64,000 nt of DNA from Alteromonas portus (GCF_005117025.1 NZ_SWCO01000005.1:1-64000), one strand, 5' to 3'. Counted from the first letter of the stretch, positions 17,189-27,499 are shown. A program made the numbers and translations. The notes: a model not told the origin generated them from the letters alone.

Positions 17189-19392
17189 TTTTCACCCTCA
17201 TCTTTGGTATCGTTACTACTTTGTGTCGCGTCACCGTTTGCTTCTTTTCTGCTCTGATAATAGCGGGCGAACTTTTGCGAGCCCCAAATCATTAAACCCC
17301 ACAGGATTATTCCGCCCACAAGGTAGCTAATAGTTTCAACGGAAGGGTTTTGCCAAATTTGTGCAATTGAATCGCCAACAAGGCCTTTAGCGATCATCGG
17401 TGGGAACATACCTAAGAATGTACCTACTAAAAACTGGAAAATGCCGATAGACGAAATGCCAGCCACCAAATTTACCAAACTGAATGGTGCAATCGGTAGC
17501 ATTCGGATAGCGGCTACGCCAACTATACCGCTTCGCTTCAGTTTTTCATCGACCGCAGCAACCTTAGGCCCGCCTATCTTTCTTAAACCAGCGTTACCGG
17601 AGAGCTTTCCGATACCAAACATGATCGCTGAACTCATCAGCGCTCCCATAATGCCGTATATTGGCCCCCATATAGGGCCAAAGATGGCTGCCACCGCAAG
17701 TGACAATACTGTCACTGGGAAAAATAATACTCCGCCAACTACATACACTAACAATACCGTGGGAAGTGCGAAGTATGTGCCTCTACTCTTCTCTAAAAAA
17801 GCATTAATGCTGTCTGAACTTAACCATGGAATGGATTGGCTGGCCCAGAACATTAATCCACCAAGCACTGCAATGATAGCGACCCCAATTAAGATCATTA
17901 TGCTGCGACGTCTTGGGTTGCGTGCTGGCAAAGCAGCGCCATCTAAAGTAGGTACAGAAATAAGCGGTTCTTCTGGGTCTGACAATGCGCGAAACACATT
18001 TTTCACTGAATGCTCAGTAAACACTTCATCGCGCACTTCGGTAAGTACATAGCCGTGAGCTATCTGGTCTTGCATCAGCGCCTCAACAGGATATTCATTA
18101 TTGAATATGCCGGGCATTACCGTGATATCACGACCAGTATGCTCTGCAAGCAAGTCATTTCTCACCTGTTCTATGCAAGACTGATTTTCTGCGTTGTTAC
18201 CAAATAAAACCGTATCAATCTCTGTATCTAAGGTCATTGAACGATTACTTAGGTTTGAAGAGCCAATAACGAGGTACTTGTTATCAATTGTCATCACTTT
18301 AGAGTGAATGCGTTTGTACGCTTTTCGACCCTGCATGTCTTCTATTGAAGAGTAGGTAAGCTTTACTCGTTTCGGGTCGATTCCCTTTTCCAAAATTGCT
18401 TTAAATTCAATTCGACTCGCCCAAAAAGCCTCACATTCAAATTTACCTTTCGGCTCGTATGAACTAACAATAATGACAGACAGATTGGGTTTTAGCTTTA
18501 ATTGTTTATTGAGTGCTTCAGCAATTTCTTGGCGAGTAGTAAATTGGTTTTCAATATAGATAACGGATTCTGCTTCGCCAATGAGATCGAGCAACATGTG
18601 GCGTACTTCCTGAGCCGGCTCTGCTTCATCCATAAATGGAATGGTTCGAGCAAGCGCACACTCTACATTTTCGAAAAGCGGGGGAAAGTCCTCAGGCCAC
18701 GCATCAGGTAGCGGTGAATCTTCATCAATACGTGCCTCTTCACGAATATCGATAGGGGATTCTTCTGCCACGCGCTGCCATCTCCACCTAACAAGTTGTG
18801 AAAAATCAGCAACGACAGGGCCGCTTGAAACCATTTGCACATCATGTAATGGACCATACTCACCGTCAGGCCCATCTCTTTCTTCTGAAACTACAGGGTG
18901 CTCTCGCGTATCCCAGCGATTGGTCGACACGTCCATTCCGCCTGAAAATACGAGTTCATCGTCGATAACCACTATTTTCTGATGCTGGCTACCGCCCATC
19001 GGTATGGTATCGTCCAGCTCAGTTTGTACGTTATCTGGGGTTTTCTCTTCCCATACTTCTTTAGCCCACATCTCTCGTTGTGCAAAAAAGGCTAATGATG
19101 AATCCCAACGCAACAAGTAAATTTTAATGTTGGGGTTTTGCTCAGCTTTCCATTTTAGCAGGTCACTAATTACACTAGGTGCTTCGCTATTAGCTTCATC
19201 TTCACCTCTCAACAATCGAATTCGACTATCGATATCCCAACCTACAATAAAAATACTGTGCTGAGCTTTGACAATCGAACTATGCAAGGCTTTGTAATAG
19301 TTTCCGCAATCTATAAGAGGCGTGGAGAAACGAGCCTGGCTCTTTACCCAACAGTTTTGACCTGGTTGAAAAACACTCTTTCCTGATTGCAT
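17176..19392 (-). CDS. Phospholipase D-like/VTT-domain fusion protein
   Basis: This 738-residue protein joins two parts. The N-terminal 480 residues carry two HKD motifs of the phospholipase D superfamily: H137/K139/D144 in QHQKIVVIDDELVFSGGMD, and H363/K365/D370 in RIHSKVMTIDNKYLVIGSSN. After a linker, a membrane segment near 505-525 leads into a VTT/SNARE-associated (TVP38/DedA-like) domain. That domain includes LAVAAIFGPIWGPIYGIMGA and AIRMLPIAPFSLVNLVAGIS. The combination suggests membrane phospholipid synthesis or exchange, as in cardiolipin synthases, plus lipid scrambling or transport by the VTT part. The role is inferred. There is no classical signal peptide. The gene overlaps the downstream EEP gene and forms a two-gene operon with it. 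Confidence 0.9.
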   Translation of the reverse strand: MQSGKSVFQPGQNCWVKSQARFSTPLIDCGNYYKALHSSIVKAQHSIFIVGWDIDSRIRLLRGEDEANSEAPSVISDLLKWKAEQNPNIKIYLLRWDSSLAFFAQREMWAKEVWEEKTPDNVQTELDDTIPMGGSQHQKIVVIDDELVFSGGMDVSTNRWDTREHPVVSEERDGPDGEYGPLHDVQMVSSGPVVADFSQLVRWRWQRVAEESPIDIREEARIDEDSPLPDAWPEDFPPLFENVECALARTIPFMDEAEPAQEVRHMLLDLIGEAESVIYIENQFTTRQEIAEALNKQLKLKPNLSVIIVSSYEPKGKFECEAFWASRIEFKAILEKGIDPKRVKLTYSSIEDMQGRKAYKRIHSKVMTIDNKYLVIGSSNLSNRSMTLDTEIDTVLFGNNAENQSCIEQVRNDLLAEHTGRDITVMPGIFNNEYPVEALMQDQIAHGYVLTEVRDEVFTEHSVKNVFRALSDPEEPLISVPTLDGAALPARNPRRRSIMILIGVAIIAVLGGLMFWASQSIPWLSSDSINAFLEKSRGTYFALPTVLLVYVVGGVLFFPVTVLSLAVAAIFGPIWGPIYGIMGALMSSAIMFGIGKLSGNAGLRKIGGPKVAAVDEKLKRSGIVGVAAIRMLPIAPFSLVNLVAGISSIGIFQFLVGTFLGMFPPMIAKGLVGDSIAQIWQNPSVETISYLVGGIILWGLMIWGSQKFARYYQSRKEANGDATQSSNDTKDEGEKCAA

Positions 19393-19641
19393 GGTGCACT
19401 ACCTATTTCTACTTTCTATCTATTTAGGTGGTGCTGCAGAATTCGTACCTCATTACAAAATGAAGCTGTGGTTTTTAACTATCTGATTTAATTGTTTATT
19501 ATCTTTATAAGGTTGATTTTAAAACTTGTCTTTTTTGACTATGTGTAATTTTTTCACGATAAAACGAGTTTAATGTTCAAAATTGGAAAATGACCAAAAT
19601 ATCTTCTATATAACCTTAAATTTATACTAAAGGTTAAGAGA

Positions 19642-21384
19642 ATGAAGTTTTTTTCAAAGGAAAATGCCTCAAAACAGGCACTTGAACAATCAATTCTGGC
19701 CGTAGTGACTATTGATGAAAAAAATAACATCACGTTTTACAACGGCGCTGCTCAAGAATTATGGGGTTATGCCCCAAGCGAGGTATTGGGAAAAAATATA
19801 AAAATGTTAGTGCCTCAAGAACACAAGGCGAATCACGACAGTTATGTAAATTCTCACCGGCAAACCAATATTAATAACATTGTGGGCAGCGCTCGAGAAG
19901 TTGAACTAGAAACCAAAAGTGGTGAGCGAATTTGGGTTCAACTCGCACTTTCGCAGGTAATTGTCCAAGGAAAGAAGCACTACACTGCATTTGTACGCGA
20001 CGTCAGCGAAGAACGCGAAGCGCGTGAAATCGTGGAGCAAACATTAGAACAAGCGTTAGATGCTGTGGTGTGCATAGATGAACATAATAACGTGACTTTA
20101 TTTAATGCATCTGCTGAGAAATTATGGGGCTATGCGCGAAATGAAGTGATTGGTCAAAATGTAAAAATGCTTGTTCCTCAGGAAATACAAGCGAATCATG
20201 ATAATTATGTGAACGCGAACAGAGAAACAGGGCAAGACAAGATTGTTGGCACAAGTCGGGAAGTTAAAATAGAACGTAAAGACGGGGGGAGTTTATGGGG
20301 AAGACTCTCTTTGTCGAAAGTAAGACTGGCTGATAGAACGCTTTACACTGCGTTTATCAAAGATGTAACCGAAGAAGTTGAACAGAGAGAAATGCAGCGA
20401 ATGCTCTCTCTTGTTGCTAACGAGACCGATAACGCGGTGATTATTTCCGACGCCAACGGACTGATAGAATATGTGAACAATGGTTTTTATCGACTCACTG
20501 GTTGGCAGCTTGATGAAGTTAAAGGCAAGAAACCGGGTTCATTCTTACAAGGTGAAGAAACTGATCAGAGAACCGTCAGTGTTATACGACAAAAAATTAA
20601 TAACCGCGAAGCCTTTTACGATGAAATTCTCAACTATAGAAAAGATGGAACGCCTTACTGGACTTCACTATCAATTAACCCTGTTTTTAAAGAGGGTAAT
20701 TTAGTTAACTTTATCGCAGTCCAGGCTGATATAACCCGCGTGAAACAGATGGCGCTAGACTTTACAAACAAATTAAAAGCCATTGGCAGTGCCTTGGTAC
20801 TGCTTGAAATGAAGCCAAATGGTGAAGTTATTGAAGTAAATAAATTACTGCGCGAAACGTTAAAGGGCGTAATGAGCACAGACGCATTTGCCGCTGAATT
20901 AATGGGAAGTTTATCTACAGAGGATAAATCGACACTAGAAGCATCAGGATTTGTCTCGAAGATAGCTGAGTTTGAGGTTGGTGAGAATTACTTAGCATTT
21001 GATGCACGAATAAGTGCGCTGAAAAACTTCAATGGTCATATAACGCGCTATGTATTTTTTGCTGTGAATGTAACTACTAGAAAACAAGCCGTGAACGACA
21101 CGCAAGATGCCATGAAAGAACTGTTGGTGACCAGCCAAACCATCAGTAACATTGTTGGCACTATCAACTCCATTTCAGAGCAAACTAATTTGTTAGCATT
21201 GAATGCGGCCATTGAGGCAGCAAGAGCCGGAGAAATGGGGCGAGGGTTTGCAGTGGTTGCTGACGAAGTCAGAACGCTGGCGGGTAACTCTCAATCATCA
21301 TCAAATGAAATTGATAACCTTGTAAAAACGACGGTGGCAAAAATAGAGGAGTTAGCGCAACTTATTCAGCGTATAGATGGTTAA
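19642..21384 (+). CDS. Soluble multi-PAS chemoreceptor
   Basis: This 580-residue signalling protein has no membrane segment. Two near-duplicate PAS domains (about 10-120 and 132-245) share [20 protein letters not shown] versus [21 protein letters not shown] third PAS (about 250-365) contains [20 protein letters not shown], a flavin- or haem-type PAS context. A fourth, less clear PAS-like region precedes the signalling part. The C terminus has the methyl-accepting tip [19 protein letters not shown] and [12 protein letters not shown], but the chain ends about 45 residues later, so the signalling helix is short. Such receptors act in the cytoplasm, often sensing oxygen or redox, and the ligand here is unknown. 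The gene stands alone. Confidence 0.88.
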   Translation: MKFFSKENASKQALEQSILAVVTIDEKNNITFYNGAAQELWGYAPSEVLGKNIKMLVPQEHKANHDSYVNSHRQTNINNIVGSAREVELETKSGERIWVQLALSQVIVQGKKHYTAFVRDVSEEREAREIVEQTLEQALDAVVCIDEHNNVTLFNASAEKLWGYARNEVIGQNVKMLVPQEIQANHDNYVNANRETGQDKIVGTSREVKIERKDGGSLWGRLSLSKVRLADRTLYTAFIKDVTEEVEQREMQRMLSLVANETDNAVIISDANGLIEYVNNGFYRLTGWQLDEVKGKKPGSFLQGEETDQRTVSVIRQKINNREAFYDEILNYRKDGTPYWTSLSINPVFKEGNLVNFIAVQADITRVKQMALDFTNKLKAIGSALVLLEMKPNGEVIEVNKLLRETLKGVMSTDAFAAELMGSLSTEDKSTLEASGFVSKIAEFEVGENYLAFDARISALKNFNGHITRYVFFAVNVTTRKQAVNDTQDAMKELLVTSQTISNIVGTINSISEQTNLLALNAAIEAARAGEMGRGFAVVADEVRTLAGNSQSSSNEIDNLVKTTVAKIEELAQLIQRIDG

Positions 21385-21392
21385 ACATACAA

Positions 21393-21418
21393 AAGCCTTC
21401 GTTATATAACGAAGGCTT
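21393..21418. terminator. Palindromic terminator between convergent genes
   Basis: A perfect 26-bp palindrome begins AAGCCTTCGTT and ends AACGAAGGCTT, with T- or A-rich flanks. It lies just after the chemoreceptor stop and before the stop of the convergent beta-barrel gene, so it probably serves both directions. Confidence 0.75.
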
Positions 21419-21462
21419 ACAAGTTTGATTTAACTTAACTAAAACGGTAACACCGTATTCAA

Positions 21463-22059
21463 TTAGAAGCGGTATTCTACACCGATGCTTGCTTGTTTAA
21501 GATCAGTTTCAAAATCAGTATCGTCGATGTCATCAAATGCTTCATCTGCATCTAACTCTGTGTCGTAAACCGTGTACTCAGCGTTGACAAGGAAGTTGCT
21601 AGTAATTGCGTAGCTTAAGCCCGCGCCTACAAACAGGCTTTCGTCGTCGTTATCACGTGATACACCTGCAAAATTGTATTCTGTCTCTGACCAAAGTTGG
21701 CCCGCCTTCGCATACAATGAGAAGCGCTCGGTCAGTGGAAGAATACCTTTAATGGCGGCAGTGTAACCATCGGTTTCAGCACCAGCAATGTCATTACCGT
21801 AGTCACCGAAATCGATATAGCCACCTTCAAGGGCTATCCACTCGTTAAACTTATAACCTACAAGACCTTGCCAAACGTCTTTGTCATCGTCAAAGTCATC
21901 TTCGCCTTCAACACGTAGGTAACCGTAATTACCACCTACATAAAAACCACTGTCTTTCGCTTCAATTTGATTTGATTGAGCGTGTGCACCGAATGACGCC
22001 ATTGCGCTGATAGAGGCAACCGCAGCAAGTCCAGTTAGTGTTTTAAGTGTGTTTTTCAT
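21463..22059 (-). CDS. Outer-membrane beta-barrel protein (OmpA-like/opacity type)
   Basis: This is a small eight-stranded outer-membrane barrel. A signal peptide (MKNTLKTLTGLAAVASISAM... to AHAQS) is followed by alternating strands such as GFYVGGNYGYLRVEG, GLVGYKFNEWIALEGGYIDF and FSLYAKAGQLWSE. It ends with IGVEYRF, the usual C-terminal Phe insertion signal. At 198 residues it matches the OmpA-like transmembrane-domain family (OmpW/OmpX size range). I start at the ATG with GAGGA seven bases upstream, nine codons inside the longest frame. Periplasm-facing turns are rich in acidic residues. It is a single gene. Confidence 0.88.
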   Translation of the reverse strand: MKNTLKTLTGLAAVASISAMASFGAHAQSNQIEAKDSGFYVGGNYGYLRVEGEDDFDDDKDVWQGLVGYKFNEWIALEGGYIDFGDYGNDIAGAETDGYTAAIKGILPLTERFSLYAKAGQLWSETEYNFAGVSRDNDDESLFVGAGLSYAITSNFLVNAEYTVYDTELDADEAFDDIDDTDFETDLKQASIGVEYRF

Positions 22060-22568
22060 AAGTTCATCCTCATTACTTCTTAACATTCCATCGACTTCTT
22101 ATATGAAGCTAATGCGTCTTGATTACACATTTTCTACATCAATTGTTGTGCCATGGTAGAAATTTCAAATTTCGCTTCAATTTAGCGCAAACTTTACATG
22201 GAGAATTATGTATCTGTTTGTTTATTAGCCATTTTTGCGGTGGGTTCGTGCTTTTTACAAAATTAAGAACGAAAAATTTTCATAAGGTTTGAAAGAGATT
22301 CATAGGTGTTCGTTTATTAGCGAAGGTTAAAAGCTAATCCGCCTCAATAGTCGCAGTAATCATAAGTGGTAAGGCTAACAGTATGAATTTAAAGTGCTTT
22401 TCTTTAATTGGATTTTTTAATCAGCTGAATTCATTTTATCAACTGTAAATTTTGCGTAAGCCTGTCTATCTTTTAACTGCTTATGAGGTAAACAAAATGT
22501 TAACGATTAGATGATGCCCTAGGCGATCCTCATTGGTTAACCACAACAAACTCAGATGGGAAAAGACC
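22060..22568. other. Non-coding region upstream of katG
   Basis: About 500 bp separate the divergent beta-barrel and katG genes. I find no gene and no convincing OxyR pattern of four spaced ATAG-type half sites. The long leader may carry the katG promoter and regulatory sites. Confidence 0.4.
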
Positions 22569-24869
22569 ATGACTTTAAATAGGTTTAAAAAAACCACATT
22601 GTCAGCGTTAGTAGCGCTTTCATTAGGTGCGACAGGTGCCATTGCTAACGATCAAATTAGCAAACCAGCTGGTGCGAAAGGCACGGGTATGACGAAAGCC
22701 TTTCAACCAAAAACTAATCAATTTTGGTGGCCAGATCAGCTAGATCTTTCTCCACTTCGAGACCATGACAACCGTTCAAACCCGCTTGGTGAAGATTTTA
22801 ATTACGCTAAAGCGTTTGCCAAGCTTGACCTTGACGAAGTCAAAAAAGATCTTAATGAGCTTCTTACTACGTCGCAAGATTGGTGGCCAGCAGACTTTGG
22901 CAACTACGGTCCTTTCTTTATTCGCCTTTCATGGCATAGCGCAGGTACTTACCGCACATTAGATGGTCGTGGTGGTGGTGACGGTGGCCAAATGCGTTTT
23001 GACCCGCTAAACAGCTGGCCAGATAACGGTAACCTAGATAAAGCACGTCGTCTGCTTTGGCCAATTAAGCAAAAGTATGGTGAAAGCCTATCTTGGGGTG
23101 ATTTAATGATCCTCGCGGGAACCGTGGGTATGGAAAACATGGGCTTTGATACCTATGGTTTCGCTGGTGGCCGTACTGATGACTGGGAACCTGACATGGT
23201 GTATTGGGGTCCAGAAGTAGAAATGCTAGCGAGTGACCGTGAAGAGCGCGATGGCAAACTTCAGCGTCCATTAGGTGCAACTCATATGGGCCTAATATAT
23301 GTTAATCCTGAAGGTCCAAAAGGTGTGCCTGATCCAATGGGCTCAGCGAAAAATATTCGTACAGCATTTGGTCGCATGGCGATGAATGATGAAGAGACTG
23401 TAGCGTTAATCGCTGGTGGTCACACATTCGGAAAAATGCACGGCGCTCACAAGCCTGCTGATTGTTTAGAAGCTGAGCCGGGTGGCGCAGGCTTGGAAGA
23501 GCAGGGGCTAGGTTGGAAAAATAACTGTGGTAAAGGCAATGCAGAAGACACAGTTACCAGTGGTCTAGAAGGTGCGTGGACACAGCTACCGACTAAATGG
23601 ACAAGCCTGTATCTACAAAATCTACTAGGTTTTGAGTGGAAACAAACTCGCAGCCCAGCTGGCGCGATCCAGTGGGTTCCGACCGACGAGTCACTTCATA
23701 AGTCAGTACCAGATGCACACGTGGAAGGTAAAAGAAACCCACCTGTGATGACTACAGCCGACTTGGCGCTTAAGTATGATCCTGAGTATCGTAAGATTGC
23801 CGAGCGTTTCTTAGCCGATCCTAAAGAGTATCAAACTGCCTTTGCTAAAGCGTGGTTTAAGCTAACTCACCGCGATATGGGGCCAAAAGCACGCTACTTA
23901 GGTAACGACATTCCAGAAGAAAACTTTATCTGGCAAGATCCTGTTCCTAAAGCTGACTATAAAATGATCTCTGATAAAGATGTGAAGAAGCTTAAAGCAG
24001 ACATCTTAGATAGTGGTTTAACTGTTCAGCAGCTTGTTAAAACAGCATGGGCATCGGCGGCAAGCTTCCGTGCTTCTGATTTACGTGGTGGTGCGAATGG
24101 AGCACGTATTGCACTAGAGCCACAAATGAATTGGGAAGCTAACGAACCAGAGACGATTAAAGCTGTAGTTTCAAAGCTTAAAGAGATGCAAGACGACTAC
24201 AATTCTCGCATGCTGTCTAAAAAGAAAGTATCACTTGCTGATTTGATTGTTATTGGTGGTGCTGCGGCGATTGAAAAAGCAGCGGCTGATGCAGGCGTTA
24301 AGGTAACGGTACCAGTGGTGCCAGGTCGTACCGACGCTACTCAAGAGCAAACCGATGTGAACTCGTTCTCACTGCTTGAGCCAACCGCTGATGCATTTAG
24401 AAATTACTATAATGCAGAAGCCAGCTATCGTTCACCAACAGATATGTTGGTAGATAAGGCTGACCAGCTTAACCTAACGGTTCCAGAGATGACGGTTCTA
24501 CTAGGCGGTTTACGTTCGTTAGGAGCTAACACAGGTGGAACTAACCACGGCGTATTTACCGACAAGGTTGGCACGCTTAACAACGACTTCTTCGTAACCC
24601 TACTTGATATGGGTGTTAAGTGGAGAAAAACCGACAACCCATCTGTATACGAAGGGGTAAACAGAAGCACAGGTGAAGTAATGTACACAGGTACTCCTGT
24701 TGATCTAGTTTTTGGTTCAAACAGTGAGCTACGTGCTGTGGCTGAAGTTTATGCCTACGACAACGCCAAAAAACGTTTCGTTGAAGACTTTGTCGACGCA
24801 TGGACCAAAGTGATGACGCTAGATCGTTTTGATTTACGTCATGATTTAAATGCCAACCTAGGTAAATAG
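22569..24869 (+). CDS. katG: Catalase-peroxidase, exported form
   Basis: This bifunctional haem catalase-peroxidase has the family's two-domain length, 766 residues. The N-terminal domain has the distal Arg-Trp-His triad in [13 protein letters not shown]. The proximal histidine is in [14 protein letters not shown], and [10 protein letters not shown] holds the Tyr of the Met-Tyr-Trp adduct. The C-terminal half repeats the fold without haem ligands. The chosen start (ATG after GGGAAAAGACC) gives [20 protein letters not shown] and then ATGAIAND. This is a clear signal peptide, so the enzyme is probably periplasmic and would detoxify external peroxide. A start 12 codons upstream is possible but would bury the signal. 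It is a single gene with its own terminator. Confidence 0.95.
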   Translation: MTLNRFKKTTLSALVALSLGATGAIANDQISKPAGAKGTGMTKAFQPKTNQFWWPDQLDLSPLRDHDNRSNPLGEDFNYAKAFAKLDLDEVKKDLNELLTTSQDWWPADFGNYGPFFIRLSWHSAGTYRTLDGRGGGDGGQMRFDPLNSWPDNGNLDKARRLLWPIKQKYGESLSWGDLMILAGTVGMENMGFDTYGFAGGRTDDWEPDMVYWGPEVEMLASDREERDGKLQRPLGATHMGLIYVNPEGPKGVPDPMGSAKNIRTAFGRMAMNDEETVALIAGGHTFGKMHGAHKPADCLEAEPGGAGLEEQGLGWKNNCGKGNAEDTVTSGLEGAWTQLPTKWTSLYLQNLLGFEWKQTRSPAGAIQWVPTDESLHKSVPDAHVEGKRNPPVMTTADLALKYDPEYRKIAERFLADPKEYQTAFAKAWFKLTHRDMGPKARYLGNDIPEENFIWQDPVPKADYKMISDKDVKKLKADILDSGLTVQQLVKTAWASAASFRASDLRGGANGARIALEPQMNWEANEPETIKAVVSKLKEMQDDYNSRMLSKKKVSLADLIVIGGAAAIEKAAADAGVKVTVPVVPGRTDATQEQTDVNSFSLLEPTADAFRNYYNAEASYRSPTDMLVDKADQLNLTVPEMTVLLGGLRSLGANTGGTNHGVFTDKVGTLNNDFFVTLLDMGVKWRKTDNPSVYEGVNRSTGEVMYTGTPVDLVFGSNSELRAVAEVYAYDNAKKRFVEDFVDAWTKVMTLDRFDLRHDLNANLGK

Positions 24870-24918
24870 GTACGGTTGAATTGCTATCGTGAATAAATTC
24901 TCGATAGACACATAGATT

Positions 24919-24944
24919 AAAAGGGCGCTTTGGCGCCCTTTTTC
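24919..24944 (+). terminator. katG terminator
   Basis: AAAAGGGCGC and GCGCCCTTTTT pair around a tiny loop and end in a T run, 50 bases past the katG stop. Confidence 0.9.
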
Positions 24945-24988
24945 ATTACATTGCACATGCCTTTATTAATTCGAAATGTGGATAGAGC

Positions 24989-25546
24989 GTGAACATCGCA
25001 AACCTATCTTTATTTCGATACACTGAACCCTTATTTTTCGCTTTTACAGACAAAACAATAATGGCTAGTCTTCAACGAACGTGGGTTAATCTAGAAATGC
25101 TCAGCGATGATATTAGTGCATTAGAGCATGATGTAATTGATACCGCTGCTCACATAAAGCTTTTGCACAGTGTACTGGAAGAACTGAAAATTGCTGAGTC
25201 ATTTGTTGCACTAGAAACTGAAGCAAGCTTTCAGAGATCGCTATCTGGTTCTCTGTTTGAAAATATATTTGAGCGAAAGCGTATGGTGGGAGTCTATATA
25301 AAGCTTGTGGGCTACGTTATTACCGCGTGGGAAGCGACCAATAAAGCGAAAGCAATCATCAGTGAAAACTTCGACTCGAGCGCAGATAAGCGACTGGAGT
25401 TGCTTCAAGTAAAAGCCATTAGAGCTAAATCTCAATTAAAAACCGTAGCGTCAGCAATGGGGAAAGAAGACTACGCAAAGTTTGTCCAGACGTTAGGGTT
25501 GTCTGCTAAAGAGTGGCAGTGGGATACACTGCGCGCCAGATTTTAA
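24989..25546 (+). CDS. Protein of unknown function
   Basis: I do not recognise this 185-residue protein. It appears cytoplasmic and mainly helical, with several heptad-like stretches such as ISALEHDVIDTAAHIKLLHS and a C-terminal Lys-rich helix. There is no signal peptide, membrane segment, metal motif or known domain visible. The longest frame starts at a GTG with a weak purine stretch upstream. An internal ATG at 25061 (MASLQRTWVNLEML) is an alternative and would remove an odd Phe-rich N terminus. It follows katG's terminator and converges on the MscS gene with 48 bases between stop codons. It is open over its full length, which supports it being real. Confidence 0.55.
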   Translation: MNIANLSLFRYTEPLFFAFTDKTIMASLQRTWVNLEMLSDDISALEHDVIDTAAHIKLLHSVLEELKIAESFVALETEASFQRSLSGSLFENIFERKRMVGVYIKLVGYVITAWEATNKAKAIISENFDSSADKRLELLQVKAIRAKSQLKTVASAMGKEDYAKFVQTLGLSAKEWQWDTLRARF

Positions 25547-25594
25547 CCGGCGCGAAGGTATAACTAAAAACTCTTATTTTAAGATGGGGGGTAG

Positions 25595-26920
25595 CTAAGG
25601 GGTGGTGTTTCGAATCCCAATTCCCTGTTCGTTTATAACCCTTACTTCTCGTTGAGGGAAAGGTATTTCAATGCCGTGTTCGCGTAATGTTTCAAAAACA
25701 GTAAGCAGTAAGTCACCTCCCACACGGTTTTTACCATCGTCGACACCTTCCATCCAAAACTCGACAAACATGTTAACGCCAGAGTCGCCAAAGCTATCTA
25801 TTTCACAATCAGGCAGTTCTTCAAAGGGAACGTCATCGCCACTTATCACCTGAGGGTGCTCTGAGACCGCCTCTTTAATTATTTCTACCATGGCACGGAT
25901 ATCTGTTTTGTAGGCCACCGAAAAATCGATACGGTAACGCTGTTTCGGGTCTTTATGCGTCCAATTTATTAGCAGAGAACTGATAAACTTTTCATTGGGG
26001 ACTAAGATATCTTTTCCGTCATAGGTTTCTAATACGGCATAACGCATCTTAAATTCTCTGACGATACCTTTCTGTCCGTCTTCCAATTCAACGAAATCGC
26101 CAACGGTCAACGATTTATCCAACAGAATAATAATGCCGGATATGAAGTTTGAAGCGATAGACTGCAAACCTAAGCCTAAACCCACACCTACAGCACCACC
26201 GAATACGGCTAATGCAGTAAGGTTAATGCCCATAACATTAAGCAATAGAAGGAAGACCACACAGAAAAGGGCTACTTCAAACAGTTTGGCGAACACTTCC
26301 TTGGTAGATACATCAAGCGATTTGTGGTTTCGAATAATATCTTGCCCTATCGCATTAGAGCTGCGACCGAGCCAGAACAGTAAACCACCAAACAGCAAGA
26401 CTCTTGTTACGCCATACGCAGAAATTTCAACATTACCAACTGATATTGCCATCGACTCTAAAGCCGAAGTAATGAGTGGAAGCACGTCTATTAGATGCAA
26501 AAACAAGATAGGTAGGCCTATCCAGCGCATAAACGCAGCAATAGTTTTATTTTCAACAAAGCCAGTAATTAAAGAATTTACGAACAGCATAAGCGCAACA
26601 ACTACCGCAATTTCTAGCAGCCATGCGTCGAACTGGAATTGCGCACCTAGCACGGTGGTAAGCTTTAGTAAGCTTATAGTGATAAGTGGAAACAGTGCCT
26701 CGCCGAGGTTGTGTAAAAAGCCGTGCATGGTATGAGCACCTTGCTGTGGCTTTTCTCGAGTAAATTTAAAAGGCTTTTTTACCTGCTTGGCAAGCAAAAA
26801 CGCCACGCAGTAAATTACCGCGATTGTTGTAAGCTGAATAATAAAGCTATCAGACATTACTGACGCTTTGACTAACGCTAACTTTTCTTCAAAGTGCTGG
26901 GTTAAACTATCAACATTCAT
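25595..26920 (-). CDS. MscS-family mechanosensitive channel
   Basis: This 441-residue membrane protein has an N-terminal membrane anchor and several further hydrophobic segments up to about residue 270. The pore helix of the MscS family follows (AVFGGAVGVGLGLGLQSIAS then NFISGIIILLDKSLTVGDFV). The beta domain continues with VELEDGQKGIVREFKMRYAV and LVPNEKFISSLLINW. The C-terminal cage domain covers the rest. Channels of this type release osmolytes on hypo-osmotic shock. With four or five extra helices it belongs to the mid-sized branch rather than the three-helix E. coli MscS. It is a single gene, and the BCCT transporter at 49.4 kb would be its import counterpart. Confidence 0.9.
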   Translation of the reverse strand: MNVDSLTQHFEEKLALVKASVMSDSFIIQLTTIAVIYCVAFLLAKQVKKPFKFTREKPQQGAHTMHGFLHNLGEALFPLITISLLKLTTVLGAQFQFDAWLLEIAVVVALMLFVNSLITGFVENKTIAAFMRWIGLPILFLHLIDVLPLITSALESMAISVGNVEISAYGVTRVLLFGGLLFWLGRSSNAIGQDIIRNHKSLDVSTKEVFAKLFEVALFCVVFLLLLNVMGINLTALAVFGGAVGVGLGLGLQSIASNFISGIIILLDKSLTVGDFVELEDGQKGIVREFKMRYAVLETYDGKDILVPNEKFISSLLINWTHKDPKQRYRIDFSVAYKTDIRAMVEIIKEAVSEHPQVISGDDVPFEELPDCEIDSFGDSGVNMFVEFWMEGVDDGKNRVGGDLLLTVFETLREHGIEIPFPQREVRVINEQGIGIRNTTP

Positions 26921-27279
26921 GTTTTCTACTTCACTTGTTCACCACGCTACAGCAGCGTGGATGTGATAAAAGCGTGGAATTACAGCGCGCTTTTTATCTG
27001 TTATACCAAATATGGTAAAGCTTTTTTTGTCGATACAATACAAATGGCGCACAAAATAAGCGCTGGTCATACAGGTTTTGGTGTTATTTTGTACAGGCGA
27101 GATGGGTGATTTTAATTTTTGTTGCACTTTAACGTTTGGTTTTAACGTAGGTTTTTATTTATCATATTGAATTTATTGATTTTTGTTTCTGTTGGTTAAT
27201 GAGGTATAACCTAGGCAAGACTTTCTCTATTAGATAAATTTTTGTCGTTTTGATAGAAAAAAACCAAAGCTTCAAATAT
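26921..27279. other. Non-coding region upstream of mscS-like gene
   Basis: This is an AT-rich region with no credible gene. A 62-codon minus-strand frame (26939-27127) lacks a ribosome binding site and protein character. The start region of the channel gene and the promoter of the small transcript that follows lie at its two ends. Confidence 0.4.
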
Positions 27280-27295
27280 TGGTAATAATAATTGG
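27279..27295. promoter_or_regulatory. Candidate GntR operator over the -35 box
   Basis: TTGGTAATAATAATTGG abuts the -35 hexamer of the small-transcript promoter. The same TTGGTAA core occurs beside the gntR and PL6 lyase genes (28349-28362 and 28454-28518). A further TTGGTCTA-type site stands at 37139. The recurrence near the alginate genes points to the neighbouring FadR-type GntR regulator as the binder, which is inference. Confidence 0.45.
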
Positions 27296-27325
27296 TTGAC
27301 ATCTGGTAAGGCCGAATTGTAGTAT
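27296..27325 (+). promoter_or_regulatory. Sigma-70-type promoter of a small transcript
   Basis: A perfect -35 box TTGACA (27296-27301) is followed 18 bases later by TAGTAT (27320-27325) as -10. Transcription would start near 27332 on the plus strand. No annotated-size gene follows before a strong terminator, so it marks a separate short transcription unit. Confidence 0.6.
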
Positions 27326-27406
27326 GAAGACGTTTTCTGCTGCTTGATTAAGCAGAGTGTGGACTAGCTTATCTACGCGTCTAAACAAAAAAAGCAGGAA
27401 TGCAAA

Positions 27407-27463
27407 ATGGAAAAACCATTTGCAAACTTAATTTTTTGTACTGGCGTTTTAAGGCAAAAATAA
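27407..27463 (+). CDS. Possible 18-residue small protein
   Basis: An ATG preceded by AGGA eight bases upstream opens the frame MEKPFANLIFCTGVLRQK, which ends at TAA. It is hydrophobic in the middle with one Cys and a basic end. It occupies the centre of the candidate small transcript. At this size chance cannot be excluded. The promoter, SD and terminator around it are the reason for listing it. Confidence 0.35.
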   Translation: MEKPFANLIFCTGVLRQK

Positions 27464-27499
27464 TAAAAACAGTGACTCTTATGAGTACCCTACAAAGCA

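Noticed and set aside
26939..27127. 62-residue minus-strand frame upstream of the MscS gene
   Set aside because: No SD and no protein-like character. It covers probable promoter DNA.
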